Below, in pieces: positions 27,706 to 35,853 of a stretch of DNA of 64,000 bases. The position numbers were made by a program, and so were the translations under genes. The first letter of the stretch is position 1; every line of letters begins with the position of its first letter. The notes under the pieces are model-generated. The model saw only the letters and a list, made by a program, of their open reading frames with translations, was not told the DNA's origin and searched no databases. Origin of the DNA: JADJPL01 sp040382095 (GTDB lineage: Bacteria; Bacteroidota; Bacteroidia; Chitinophagales; Saprospiraceae). The stretch covers positions 7,689 to 71,688 of the forward strand of contig JBEIGB010000007.1 of assembly GCA_040382095.1 (NCBI GenBank). Reading direction: 5' to 3'.

Positions 27706-28170
27706 ATGCCCGATTTAAAGCTTATAGAATATGCCGCGGGACTCAAAGTCCAGGCCCGGGACGGTAAAAAAAAGGTCTGGGACCCCGTCCGCAGACGGTG
27801 GGTAGCCCTGCTCCCTGAAGAATTCGTACGGCAACTGACCCTGGCTTACCTGACCCAAAAAAAAGGATACCCGGCAGGTGCCATTGCTGTAGAAAAAACC
27901 CTGCGTGGCCACCATCTGAAAAAGCGCTGTGATATCGTCGCTTTTTCCGCCCGCAGCACCCCGCTTTTACTCGTCGAATGCAAAGCCCCGGACGTCGCCA
28001 TCAGTCCCGAGGTCTTCCTGCAGGCCGCCAACTATAACCTTGCCCTGCAGGTCCCTTTTCTGATGATGACTAATGGACAGGAGTCTTATTGCTGTCACCT
28101 GGACTACCAGGCGCAGCAAATAAAAAACCTCGGGGAAATCCCCGATTATCCTGCGGACCCGCGGAGATAA
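27706..28170 (+). CDS. Small HsdR-N-like (PD-(D/E)xK fold) protein
   Basis: 154 residues resembling only the N-terminal nuclease domain of type I restriction R subunits (HSDR_N). Visible core: VEKTLRGHHLKKRCDIVAF, then LLLVECKAP, which supply the D and ExK of a PD-(D/E)xK site, followed by the helix VFLQAANYNLALQVPFLMMTNG. There is no helicase, methylase or specificity subunit near it, so it is not part of a restriction system here. Free-standing copies of this size are widespread in Bacteroidota and are of unknown function. Whether it cuts DNA cannot be decided from sequence; the core residues are intact. Confidence 0.82.
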   Translation: MPDLKLIEYAAGLKVQARDGKKKVWDPVRRRWVALLPEEFVRQLTLAYLTQKKGYPAGAIAVEKTLRGHHLKKRCDIVAFSARSTPLLLVECKAPDVAISPEVFLQAANYNLALQVPFLMMTNGQESYCCHLDYQAQQIKNLGEIPDYPADPRR

Positions 28171-28180
28171 ATACCCTGTC

Positions 28181-28267
28181 GGGGTTGTGCGAAAATTATT
28201 TTTTGATGTGTGTCCAGAATAATATTTTGTGCAGGGCAGCAGCAAAAGGACTTTTTCGCATAAGCCC
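28181..28267. repeat. Palindromic repeat copy with GTGCGAAAA ends
   Basis: Left end GGGGTTGTGCGAAAATTATT and right end GGACTTTTTCGCATAAGCCC pair with each other, including the copy-specific CGAAAA/TTTTCG change. The interior has a weak stem (AATTATTTTTTG against CAGAATAATATTTTG). It lies in the gap before the threonine dehydrogenase gene. Confidence 0.6.
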
Positions 28268-28324
28268 TTTAATGTGTGTTAGGACAAGACTTATAAAACA
28301 GCCTCGAGCCAAAAACCAAATCAA

Positions 28325-29284
28325 ATGATTTTAGTCACAGGTGCCAACGGGCAGATCGGCTCTGTGCTGACCGCAGCTTTGCGCGATGCATACGGGTCAG
28401 ATGCCGTTCTGGCTACGGACATACGTCGCCCTATTGCCCAGGAAGGGCCTTTTGAAATCCTGGACGTATTGTATCCTGTCAAACTACGGGAGCTCGCCAC
28501 GAAGTATGGCGTAACCCAGGTGTACCATCTTGCGGCGATCCTGTCGGCGAAAGGGGAACAACATCCACAACAGGCCTGGGACATCAATATGCGGGGGCTG
28601 TTCAACGCCCTGGAAATTGCTAAAGACTTATCCCTCAAAGTGTTTTTCCCCAGCTCGATTGCTGTTTTTGGGCCATCAACCCCCAGGGAAAACACCCCCC
28701 AGGATACCATTACCCAACCGACTACCGTTTATGGGATCAGCAAGGTTGCCGGGGAAAACTGGTGTCAGTATTACCACCTTCGTTATGGGGTGGACGTTCG
28801 GTCTGTGCGCTATCCGGGTATCATCGGCCACCAATCTCTCCCTGGTGGCGGAACGACAGACTATGCGGTAGAAATCTATCACGAAGCGATTAAAGGTAAT
28901 CCCTTTACCTGCTTCCTCAGCGAAAATACCCGGCTGCCCATGCTATATATGGACGATGCGATTCGGGGCACCCTGGAGCTTATGGATGCCCCTGCGACAC
29001 AGGTCAAATGCCGTACCAGCTATAACATCGCCGGGATTAGCTTCACTCCGGCAGAAATCGCCGCATCCATCCGTCGTTTCTTCCCGGATTTCAGGGTAAA
29101 CTATGCCCCGGACTTCCGCCAGCAAATCGCCGATAGCTGGCCCGCGAGTATTGACGATTCCGCCGCCCGCGAAGATTGGGGCTGGAAACCCCGCTTTGAC
29201 CTCGAAACCATGACTGCGGATATGCTGCAAAACCTTGCCCGGCATTATATGACCAGGATTCCATCGCCATCACAACCAGTTTAA
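28325..29284 (+). CDS. tdh: L-threonine 3-dehydrogenase, short-chain (epimerase-like) type
   Basis: Oxidises L-threonine with NAD+ to 2-amino-3-oxobutyrate, the first step of threonine breakdown to glycine. 319 residues of extended short-chain dehydrogenase fold: GANGQIG (residues 6-12) binds NAD, Asp32 in ATDIRR selects NAD over NADP, and the catalytic pair is Y136/K140 in TVYGISK, with Ser at about 110-111 in FFPSSIAVFG. It is the Bacteroidota-type TDH, unrelated to the zinc enzyme of E. coli. The next gene, 17 bases on, is kbl, whose product takes the unstable intermediate, so the assignment is well supported by context. Confidence 0.95.
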   Translation: MILVTGANGQIGSVLTAALRDAYGSDAVLATDIRRPIAQEGPFEILDVLYPVKLRELATKYGVTQVYHLAAILSAKGEQHPQQAWDINMRGLFNALEIAKDLSLKVFFPSSIAVFGPSTPRENTPQDTITQPTTVYGISKVAGENWCQYYHLRYGVDVRSVRYPGIIGHQSLPGGGTTDYAVEIYHEAIKGNPFTCFLSENTRLPMLYMDDAIRGTLELMDAPATQVKCRTSYNIAGISFTPAEIAASIRRFFPDFRVNYAPDFRQQIADSWPASIDDSAAREDWGWKPRFDLETMTADMLQNLARHYMTRIPSPSQPV

Positions 29285-29301
29285 AAAATAAAATTTACAC
29301 G

Positions 29302-30489
29302 ATGTATAAGACCGTAGGACCATCGCTCAAAAAAGAACTACAGGAAATCGAAGCAGCCGGCCTGTATAAAAAAGAACGGATCATTGTTAGCCCCCAGGGT
29401 GCCGAGATCAGCCTGCAATCGGGAAAAGAAGTGCTGAATTTTTGTGCTAACAATTATCTGGGCCTCTCCGCACACCCCGAAGTATTGCAAGCGGCCAAAG
29501 ATACCATTGATACGCATGGTTTCGGGCTATCCTCCGTACGCTTTATCTGTGGCACCCAGGATATTCATAAAGATCTGGAAAAGAAAATCGCCGATTTTCT
29601 GGGCCAGGAAGATGCCATCCTCTACGCCGCTGCTTTCGATGCCAACGGTGGGCTTTTCGAGCCTTTACTGGGAGAAGAAGACGCCATCATTTCTGATGAA
29701 CTCAACCATGCTTCGATCATTGACGGTATCCGCCTGTGCAAAGCGGCCCGGTTCAGGTACAAACACAATGATATGGAAGATCTCGAACGGCAGCTGCAGG
29801 CTGCCGCACACGGACGCCGCAGGCTCATCGCCACAGACGGGGTCTTTTCTATGGACGGTACCATCGCCCGCCTGGATGCCATCTGCGATCTGGCCGACAA
29901 GTACGATGCCATGGTGATGATTGACGAATGCCATGCCACCGGATTTATGGGGAAAACCGGTCGTGGAACACACGAATACCGGGGGGTTATGGACCGGATT
30001 GATATCATCACCGGCACCCTGGGCAAAGCCCTTGGCGGGGCTTCCGGGGGCTTCACGGCAGCAAAGAGGGAAATCGTGGACCTCCTGCGGCAACGCTCGC
30101 GCCCTTACCTCTTCTCCAATACCGTCGCCCCGGCCATCGTTGGTGCGTCGCTGAAGGTGCTGGATCTCCTCATGGGCAGCACCGAGCTGCGCGATAAGCT
30201 GGAGCGGAATACCCAGTACTTCCGCAAGGCCATCACAGCGGCAGGTTTTGATATCCTTCCCGGAGAGCACCCCATCGTGCCTATCATGTTGTATGACGCC
30301 CCGTTGGCACAGGAATTTGCAGCGCGGCTGCTGGAGGAGGGTATCTACGTCGTCGGCTTTTTCTTTCCGGTAGTACCCCGCGGCAAAGCACGTATCCGGG
30401 TACAAATCTCAGCGGCTCACGAACAGGAGCACCTCGAAAGTGCCGTGGAAGCATTTACCAAAGTTGGAAAAGCACTTAAAGTCCTTTGA
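29302..30489 (+). CDS. kbl: Glycine C-acetyltransferase (2-amino-3-ketobutyrate CoA ligase)
   Basis: PLP enzyme that cleaves 2-amino-3-oxobutyrate with CoA into glycine and acetyl-CoA. 395 residues, fold type I alpha-oxoamine synthase family. The Schiff-base lysine is K242 in GTLGKALGGASGG; the cofactor-binding Asp/His are in MIDECHATGFMG (about 207-215), and FCANNYLGLS near the N-terminus is typical. Length equals that of E. coli Kbl (398). It follows tdh by 17 bases, forming a threonine-degradation operon; anmK starts 4 bases after its stop and may be cotranscribed. Confidence 0.97.
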   Translation: MYKTVGPSLKKELQEIEAAGLYKKERIIVSPQGAEISLQSGKEVLNFCANNYLGLSAHPEVLQAAKDTIDTHGFGLSSVRFICGTQDIHKDLEKKIADFLGQEDAILYAAAFDANGGLFEPLLGEEDAIISDELNHASIIDGIRLCKAARFRYKHNDMEDLERQLQAAAHGRRRLIATDGVFSMDGTIARLDAICDLADKYDAMVMIDECHATGFMGKTGRGTHEYRGVMDRIDIITGTLGKALGGASGGFTAAKREIVDLLRQRSRPYLFSNTVAPAIVGASLKVLDLLMGSTELRDKLERNTQYFRKAITAAGFDILPGEHPIVPIMLYDAPLAQEFAARLLEEGIYVVGFFFPVVPRGKARIRVQISAAHEQEHLESAVEAFTKVGKALKVL

Positions 30490-30493
30490 TAAT

Positions 30494-31684
30494 ATGAACG
30501 ATTTTCTTCAACAGCTATATACCGCCGCCCAAAAGCCGGCCCGCAGGATCATCGGCCTGATGTCCGGTACTTCTATGGACGGCCTGGACATCGCCCTGTG
30601 CCGTTTCACCGGAAGTGGGATGGACACCCGTATCGAAGTGGAGTATTTTGTGACCTATTCCTTTCCGGAAACCATAAAATCGGAAATTCGCAAAGTTTTT
30701 GCACAAAAACAGGTGGATTTTCAGCTCCTCACAGCCCTCAACCCCTGGATCGGTCAGCTCCATGGGCGACTGGTACGCCAGGCCCTCGGGGAATGGGGCA
30801 TCGCCCCGGAAGATATAGATGCCATTGCAAGCCATGGCCAAACCGTTTTTCATGCCCCTGCGCACCAGCACCAAATGAAAGGATACGGAAACGCCACCTT
30901 GCAGATCGGCGATGGCGACCACCTCGCGGTGACGACCGGCATCATCACCATCAGCGACTTCAGACAAAAACATATCGCGGCGGGTGGTGAAGGTGCCCCA
31001 CTAGCCGTTTATGGCGATTTTCTCCTCTTTTCCCATCCCGATGAGCACCGGATACTGCTCAATATCGGAGGCATCGCCAATTATACGTGGTTACCTAAAG
31101 GAAAAGTCCCCAAAGGAGTTTTTGTGACGGATACCGGACCGGGAAATACCCTGCTCGATGCCGCCACCCGGCACTTTTTCCCAGAACAGGCTTTCGATGC
31201 CGACGGGCGGATAGCTGCTGCCGGAAATATCCACTCCGGCCTGCTCCGTGCCCTGAAAGCACATCCCTTTTTTCAGTTTCCGGTACCAAAGACTACTGGC
31301 CCGGAAGTGTTCAACCTGGATTACCTGGCCGAAGCCCTGCATCAGACTGGTACTAAGGGGCTTTCCCCACAAGACCAAATCGCTACCCTTACCCGGTTCA
31401 GCGCAGAAACGATTGCCGATTCGATCCGAAATAACTTGCCGGATTGGCAGGAGGCGGCGTTCTATGTCAGCGGCGGCGGAGCCCATAACCCTGTCCTCAT
31501 GGACCACCTTTCTGCGCTACTCCCTGGCGTTGCCTTACATCTGTTTGATTCCATTGGCATCTCCGGAGATGCAAAAGAAGCCGTTTTATTTGCTGCACTG
31601 GCCAATGAGACCCTGGCGGGAGGGAAAGTCCGTTTTGAAGGGATCCCATCGGTATGTATGGGGAAAATTAGTTTTCCTGGATAA
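30494..31684 (+). CDS. anmK: Anhydro-N-acetylmuramic acid kinase
   Basis: Phosphorylates and opens 1,6-anhydro-N-acetylmuramic acid released from peptidoglycan, giving MurNAc-6-phosphate for recycling. About 396 residues from ATG 30494. Diagnostic motifs: IIGLMSGTSMDGLDIALC at the N-terminus (ATP loop), IASHGQTVFHAP, LLNIGGIANYTWLP, TDTGPGNTLLDA and VSGGGAHNPVLMD. Length is that of the family (about 370-400). It follows kbl after 4 bases; the pathways are unrelated, so this is probably transcriptional convenience. No murQ or nagZ is seen in the window. Confidence 0.96.
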   Translation: MNDFLQQLYTAAQKPARRIIGLMSGTSMDGLDIALCRFTGSGMDTRIEVEYFVTYSFPETIKSEIRKVFAQKQVDFQLLTALNPWIGQLHGRLVRQALGEWGIAPEDIDAIASHGQTVFHAPAHQHQMKGYGNATLQIGDGDHLAVTTGIITISDFRQKHIAAGGEGAPLAVYGDFLLFSHPDEHRILLNIGGIANYTWLPKGKVPKGVFVTDTGPGNTLLDAATRHFFPEQAFDADGRIAAAGNIHSGLLRALKAHPFFQFPVPKTTGPEVFNLDYLAEALHQTGTKGLSPQDQIATLTRFSAETIADSIRNNLPDWQEAAFYVSGGGAHNPVLMDHLSALLPGVALHLFDSIGISGDAKEAVLFAALANETLAGGKVRFEGIPSVCMGKISFPG

Positions 31685-31738
31685 AAGCGATTGAATTTTC
31701 CAAATTACATGGAAATTTAGCCTGATAATTTGAGGAAT

Positions 31739-32485
31739 TCAGCCCAAAAGACGACCGAAGATAAACCAAAAGAATATACTGCCCAGGAAATAGAGCGGAG
31801 AGAGCCAGAAGGCCTTCTTCTTTTCCCCTTTAGGCAAAATGAGATATAAAATGAGCCCTGTAATCAATAAGATTGCCCCAATTCCCCCAATAGCCACTCC
31901 CGGGCCACCTTCAAAAGCCAGAATGGCAAAAAAGAGAAACAGCCCACACGTCAAGAGAAACGTAAGAATATATTTGCCTGGCTTGTCCTTAAAATCTTGC
32001 TGCTGCTGGAAATGTGCTATTACGCGCTCCCGCACCGAATGCCGCCATTCTGCTGCTCTAATCCGCAGAGACTTTTTCTCTGCTTTTGCTTCTGGCAGTT
32101 GTCGCTGTGCATTGCTGTAAATTGCCACCGGGATGGCCCGATAAGCAGCAACTGCCTCTTTTTCCTGTATTATCCCGCCAATACCATAATTAAAAAAGAC
32201 CGCACACAACATAAAACCTGAAAAAGCCATCAGGAGGTAATTCTGTAGTGAACGCTGAACAGAAGGTTGCAGGGTACTGTCCCCATACCATTTTTTCATA
32301 CATGCCCAGACTAAGCCAAGCACAATACAGGAGATTAAAGTAACCCCAAACCTGTCGATCTTGAATCCATACTGAAAAAGCCGGAGGCCGGCCTCAAAGG
32401 CGATACCAACGAGTAAAATGTGGAAGAGCGCAATGTTTGCCCCTGACACCACGAGATGCTTTAATGAATTCTGCTTTTTTTTCAT
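31739..32485 (-). CDS. Membrane protein of unknown function
   Basis: I do not recognise this family. About 248 residues from ATG 32485 (MKKKQNSLKHL), which gives a positively charged N-terminus; the frame extends to 32524. Six hydrophobic segments are visible: two in residues 10-60, one near 80-100, and three in the last 75 residues. Between them is a charged soluble loop (about 110-165, Glu/Lys/Arg/Gln rich) including HSVRERVIAHFQQQQDFKDK. No catalytic motif is seen. The gene is isolated, convergent with anmK and followed upstream by a fragment of the palindromic repeat. Confidence 0.65.
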   Translation of the reverse strand: MKKKQNSLKHLVVSGANIALFHILLVGIAFEAGLRLFQYGFKIDRFGVTLISCIVLGLVWACMKKWYGDSTLQPSVQRSLQNYLLMAFSGFMLCAVFFNYGIGGIIQEKEAVAAYRAIPVAIYSNAQRQLPEAKAEKKSLRIRAAEWRHSVRERVIAHFQQQQDFKDKPGKYILTFLLTCGLFLFFAILAFEGGPGVAIGGIGAILLITGLILYLILPKGEKKKAFWLSPLYFLGSIFFWFIFGRLLG

Positions 32486-32517
32486 TGTACAACGTATTTG
32501 GGTGAATAATTTTTTTT

Positions 32518-32544
32518 GCGGCATTCGCTGCCAAAGAATGTTTT
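32518..32544. repeat. Fragment of the palindromic repeat family
   Basis: GCGGCATTCGCTGCCAAAGA followed by ATGTTTT matches the left half of the GAGGCTGTC-type copies (GGCGGCTTGCGCCACCAAAG, then AATGTTTT at 33824-33851). Only the GC hairpin and its flank remain. Confidence 0.5.
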
Positions 32545-32722
32545 GGACAAACCCCGAATTTGTACGGCATTCCTTTTATAGATTGTTGATCATAAACAAG
32601 CATAACTTTTTACTCCAGATTTGCAAGCATCACCACGTAAAAGCACACAAAGTAAAAAATGCCTGGTTTCAGACACATTAGGTTAGGATGATTGCCTGTT
32701 AATATGTTCATTTTGAAGAAAT

Positions 32723-33144
32723 ATGCCTAAAACACTTTTTCTCCTGCTCTTTTTGGGTGCATCCAGTCTCCTCTGTGCCCAGCAAACCGTACCCAGACGG
32801 AGACGGCTGTACCAGTAGATGTCATCCAGCTACGTCAGGTCGGGCAAACGACCGCCCGCTTTGACCTGACTTCCCTGATCAACGCCAACGCGCCTTCGTT
32901 CAACTACAACAAGCAGTCTGGATCTGATGGTGCCGACCATATTGACCTGGCCACGCTGCGCGGCCTCGGCCCCGACCAGACCCTTGTCCTCGTCAATGGC
33001 AAGCGCCGCCACCAAACTGCTTTCGTGGCCGTATTTGGTGCCAGGGGCCGGGGTAATTCCGGTACCGACCTCAGCGCACTGCCTGCAGCAGCACTGTCCA
33101 AATGGGCGGGAACGGGCGTCGCTTTTTCACCCGCCTCGCCTTGA
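32723..33144 (+). pseudogene. Remnant of a TonB-dependent receptor gene (signal peptide and plug)
   Basis: ATG 32723 opens a signal peptide MPKTLFLLLFLGASSLLCAQ that runs into a stop at 32816. In another frame, from about 32794 to the stop at 33142, the translation reads TETAVPVDVIQLRQVGQTTA, then DGADHIDLATLRGLGPDQTL, VLVNGKRRHQTAFVAVFGAR and GTDLSALPAAALSK. That is the plug domain of a TonB-dependent outer-membrane receptor of a type common in Bacteroidota. The usual continuation (VEVLRDG..., then about 700 residues of barrel) is missing and is replaced by unrelated sequence. So there is at least one frameshift plus a large deletion. The acpH gene begins its stop 14 bases later, suggesting a deletion join. 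Confidence 0.85.
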
Positions 33145-33158
33145 ATTTTTAAAGCACC

Positions 33159-33740
33159 TCAACGTACTTGCCAATCGGATGCGAATGCGATTACCTCTGG
33201 GAAAAAATCGTTGAAATCCTGGTTGGTAGCATCAAAATAGCGATGATGGGAATCTATTACCCCCTGAAGTTGCTCGGGTTTACTCATACGGGACTGGAGG
33301 CGCAGGAATGCGTACTCCAGTCCCTGTATGTGGCCATAGCTGTGCAGCCAGCCACCCGAAACCATACGGGGCAGCCGCTCGTGAAGTCCTTGCGGCAGCA
33401 TTTCCCGGTATTCCAGCAGGATGTCATACATCTTTTGTACAAAAACATCAAAGGGCTCTTCCGAGTAACGCTCCCAGTTGTGGATCAGGAAAAAATCAAA
33501 AAATACGTCTATAACGACCGGGGCGTATTTGCCGTGAAAAGGAAATAAACGCTGCGCACACTGCCGGACCACCGGATGACGGTCGGTGAACGCATCAACC
33601 GAGCGGTGCAGGGCCACCCCCGCCCTTACCGCCTCCGGAAGTTCGGCAATTTCCGCGTTGCGGAGGTAGTCAGCAACGAAATTGCCCACGACCCAGGCAG
33701 GTTCACGCTTTGCAAGAAAGAAATGTGCCAGAAAATTCAT
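33159..33740 (-). CDS. ACP phosphodiesterase family protein
   Basis: About 193 residues from ATG 33740 (MNFLAHFFLA), the canonical start of the AcpH/DUF479 family; the frame extends to 33842 through a repeat element. The family removes the 4-phosphopantetheine arm from acyl carrier protein; it belongs to the HD-like metal phosphodiesterases. Visible motifs are NFVADYLR, GVALHRSVDAFTDRHPVV, the DVFFDFFLIHNW helix and WLHSYGHIQGLEYAF. Length equals E. coli AcpH (193). It is a single gene between a receptor remnant and a repeat copy. The biochemical activity is inferred from family only. Confidence 0.9.
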   Translation of the reverse strand: MNFLAHFFLAKREPAWVVGNFVADYLRNAEIAELPEAVRAGVALHRSVDAFTDRHPVVRQCAQRLFPFHGKYAPVVIDVFFDFFLIHNWERYSEEPFDVFVQKMYDILLEYREMLPQGLHERLPRMVSGGWLHSYGHIQGLEYAFLRLQSRMSKPEQLQGVIDSHHRYFDATNQDFNDFFPEVIAFASDWQVR

Positions 33741-33802
33741 GCGCAACAAGGAGCTATTGGGCTTAGCTTTCTTTTTTTGCCCAAAACACAAAAACCCTTT
33801 AT

Positions 33803-33946
33803 GAGGCTGTCCGAAAAGTCTTTTGGCGGCTTGCGCCACCAAAGAATGTTTTTTAAAACGCCGGTTTTGTTGATTTTGCTTCGCAAAATCAGCATTTTAA
33901 AAAATTTCATCCCTTCCGAAGGCGAAAAAAAATCCTTTTCGGAGAA
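33803..33946. repeat. Palindromic repeat copy, GAGGCTGTC-type ends
   Basis: Left end GAGGCTGTCCGAAAAGTC, a GC hairpin GGCGGCTTGCGCC, then a central hairpin with the arms TGATTTTGC / GCAAAATCA around TTC plus flanking TTTTTTAAAA / TTTTAAAAAA. The right end is ATCCTTTTCGGAGAATCC, whose CTTTTCGGA pairs with the TCCGAAAAG of the left end. It lies between acpH and the glycosyltransferase gene and covers the upstream region of both. Confidence 0.7.
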
Positions 33947-34013
33947 TCCAATATAAAATTATGCAAAAAAGGGGATTTTTGAGTGACAAATTCCCCTGTC
34001 GCAACAATCATTT

Positions 34014-35741
34014 ATGGATCAGCTCAGCACCACGCCATTCTGGAAAGCCTACCGCCCTATCCTGCTGTTTTCAGGTACCTGGGCCATCATAAACCTTTTA
34101 CAGGCATGGTGGCTGCCCCTGGATCCCGATGAAGCATATTACTGGACGTATGCACAGCGTTTGGATTGGGGGTATTTTGACCACCCGCCGATGGTAGCCT
34201 TGCTTGCGAGAATTGGGATAGACTGGATTCCCGGGTCATTGGGAGTCCGGCTGGGGAATATCGGCATCCATATCGGTACAATATTCCTTTTTTGGAAATA
34301 CCTGGGCCAACCACAGGGAAGCCGGTTCTTAACCTGGGCAGCGCTTTGTCTGGGTCTTCCCTTTTTGCATCTGTACGGCCTGGTCGCCACCCCGGATGGG
34401 CCGCTGCTTTTTTTTACCGCATGGTACCTTTACCTCCTGCAAAAATTTGTACATCAGCCGGGGTGGAAGCGGGCGCTACTTTTAGGCGCTGTAATGGCCG
34501 CACTTTTATACAGCAAATACCATGGCGTATTAGTTATCCTCTTTTCCCTGGGCGCACATTGGAGACTATGGAAAGACCCCCGCTGCTGGTTGGCTTGTGC
34601 GTTTGGTGCCTTGCTCTTTATGCCGCATTTATTCTGGCAATATCAACATGATTTCCCTTCTTTTCGCTACCACCTCAAAGGCAGGGACGACCCTTACGAA
34701 TGGGCGTTCACCTGGAGTTACCTGATCAACCAGGTAGTCTTATTCAGCCCATTATTATTTCCTTTATTTATACAGGCACTTTGCGCTGCCAAACAACAAC
34801 AGCGCACAGCAACTGCCCTCATTCTTGGTTTTTGGGGATTTTTTCTGTATTCCACTACAAAAGGGCATGTAGAGCCTCAGTGGACGGCCGTTTTGTCTTT
34901 TCCGCTTGCATTACTCGCATTTGAATATAGCCTGGGTAGGTCACAATACGAAAAATGGCTCAGGCGGGCTGGTTGGGCTACATTCACCTGCATCGCCCTG
35001 GCCAGACTAGCGCTTATGCTTCCGATTCCCGGATTTAAACATCCATTTCAGCAGAAGCAATGGCCGAAAGCACTTGAAAAAATTGCCAACGGCAACCCGG
35101 TGGTTTTTCAAAACAGCTATCGGGACGCATCGGAATATGCTTTTTACACTGAGCGGCAGGCCTTTACCTTCACGGACGTATTCTACCGCCCAAGCCAGTT
35201 TGACCTCTGGGATGACGAGAGAAAGTTACACGGAAAGCGTGTCCTTGTGCTGATACAGCCTGGTGGAACGCTGTGCGATATCTGCGATACGCTCACGATG
35301 AACGGCAAGACCCGTCTGGCCTTATGGGCAGACCGCCTCCAGGTAGCGCAAAAAGTTAAAATTTTTGCACCGGAGACCCCCGATACCTTCCGAATCGGGC
35401 AAAATTATGGGTTTTCCCTTGTGCTGCAAAACCCCTATCAATACACCATATTCCCCCAAACCGGCAATATGCCCCTGCACCTTGATGCCGTTTTTCTTCA
35501 GCAGGGCCAGGTGATTGCATTCACTGCGTTAGTCGTCCGGAACCCTCCCCATTCCTGGCCAGGGCTGAAAGATACCCGTGTCGGGGTGTCACTTACCTTA
35601 CCCGAGCTGAAGCCCGGGGCTTACACGCTTGTATTCGGTATCGGAAATGGGGTGCTGCCGCCTGGCTGGAACGGCGCGGCACAAAAGATAACGTTATTGG
35701 CAAGGGCCCGGTCGAAGTCAACGCCTGGAAACATCCAGTGA
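34014..35741 (+). CDS. Glycosyltransferase family 39-like (ArnT/PMT_2) membrane protein
   Basis: 575 residues with about 10 hydrophobic segments in the first 350 and a soluble C-terminal domain of about 200. The first periplasmic loop contains PLDPDEAYYWTYAQRLDWGYFDHPPMVALL (read in parts), with the DE pair and the DHPP motif of GT39 enzymes, which transfer a sugar from a polyprenyl-phosphate donor to lipid A or protein outside the membrane. KYHGVL and PHLFWQYQHDFPSF follow, also typical. The acceptor is unknown. The C-terminal domain looks beta-rich (GAYTLVFGIGNGVLPPGW). No other polysaccharide genes are near it. Confidence 0.85.
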   Translation: MDQLSTTPFWKAYRPILLFSGTWAIINLLQAWWLPLDPDEAYYWTYAQRLDWGYFDHPPMVALLARIGIDWIPGSLGVRLGNIGIHIGTIFLFWKYLGQPQGSRFLTWAALCLGLPFLHLYGLVATPDGPLLFFTAWYLYLLQKFVHQPGWKRALLLGAVMAALLYSKYHGVLVILFSLGAHWRLWKDPRCWLACAFGALLFMPHLFWQYQHDFPSFRYHLKGRDDPYEWAFTWSYLINQVVLFSPLLFPLFIQALCAAKQQQRTATALILGFWGFFLYSTTKGHVEPQWTAVLSFPLALLAFEYSLGRSQYEKWLRRAGWATFTCIALARLALMLPIPGFKHPFQQKQWPKALEKIANGNPVVFQNSYRDASEYAFYTERQAFTFTDVFYRPSQFDLWDDERKLHGKRVLVLIQPGGTLCDICDTLTMNGKTRLALWADRLQVAQKVKIFAPETPDTFRIGQNYGFSLVLQNPYQYTIFPQTGNMPLHLDAVFLQQGQVIAFTALVVRNPPHSWPGLKDTRVGVSLTLPELKPGAYTLVFGIGNGVLPPGWNGAAQKITLLARARSKSTPGNIQ

Positions 35742-35819
35742 ATGGCGTTGCATGTAGCAGAATTTTAATCCGATCATCCCCACAAAAAGGTTAATCCATA
35801 AATTCCTGTAAAACCCTCC

Positions 35820-35827
35820 TATATTTG
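35820..35827 (+). promoter_or_regulatory. Candidate -7 box for the beta-helix lipoprotein gene
   Basis: TATATTTG matches TAnnTTTG and lies 26 bases before the ATG at 35854. No clear -33 element. Confidence 0.35.
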
Positions 35828-35853
35828 CAGATATAGAAACCAGCCATCACACC

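Noticed and set aside
27706..28170. Part of a type I restriction system
   Set aside because: No hsdM, hsdS or helicase part; flanking genes are housekeeping.
32927..33214. Plus-strand frame over the receptor remnant
   Set aside because: Out of frame with the readable plug-domain translation, so it is a shadow of the pseudogene.
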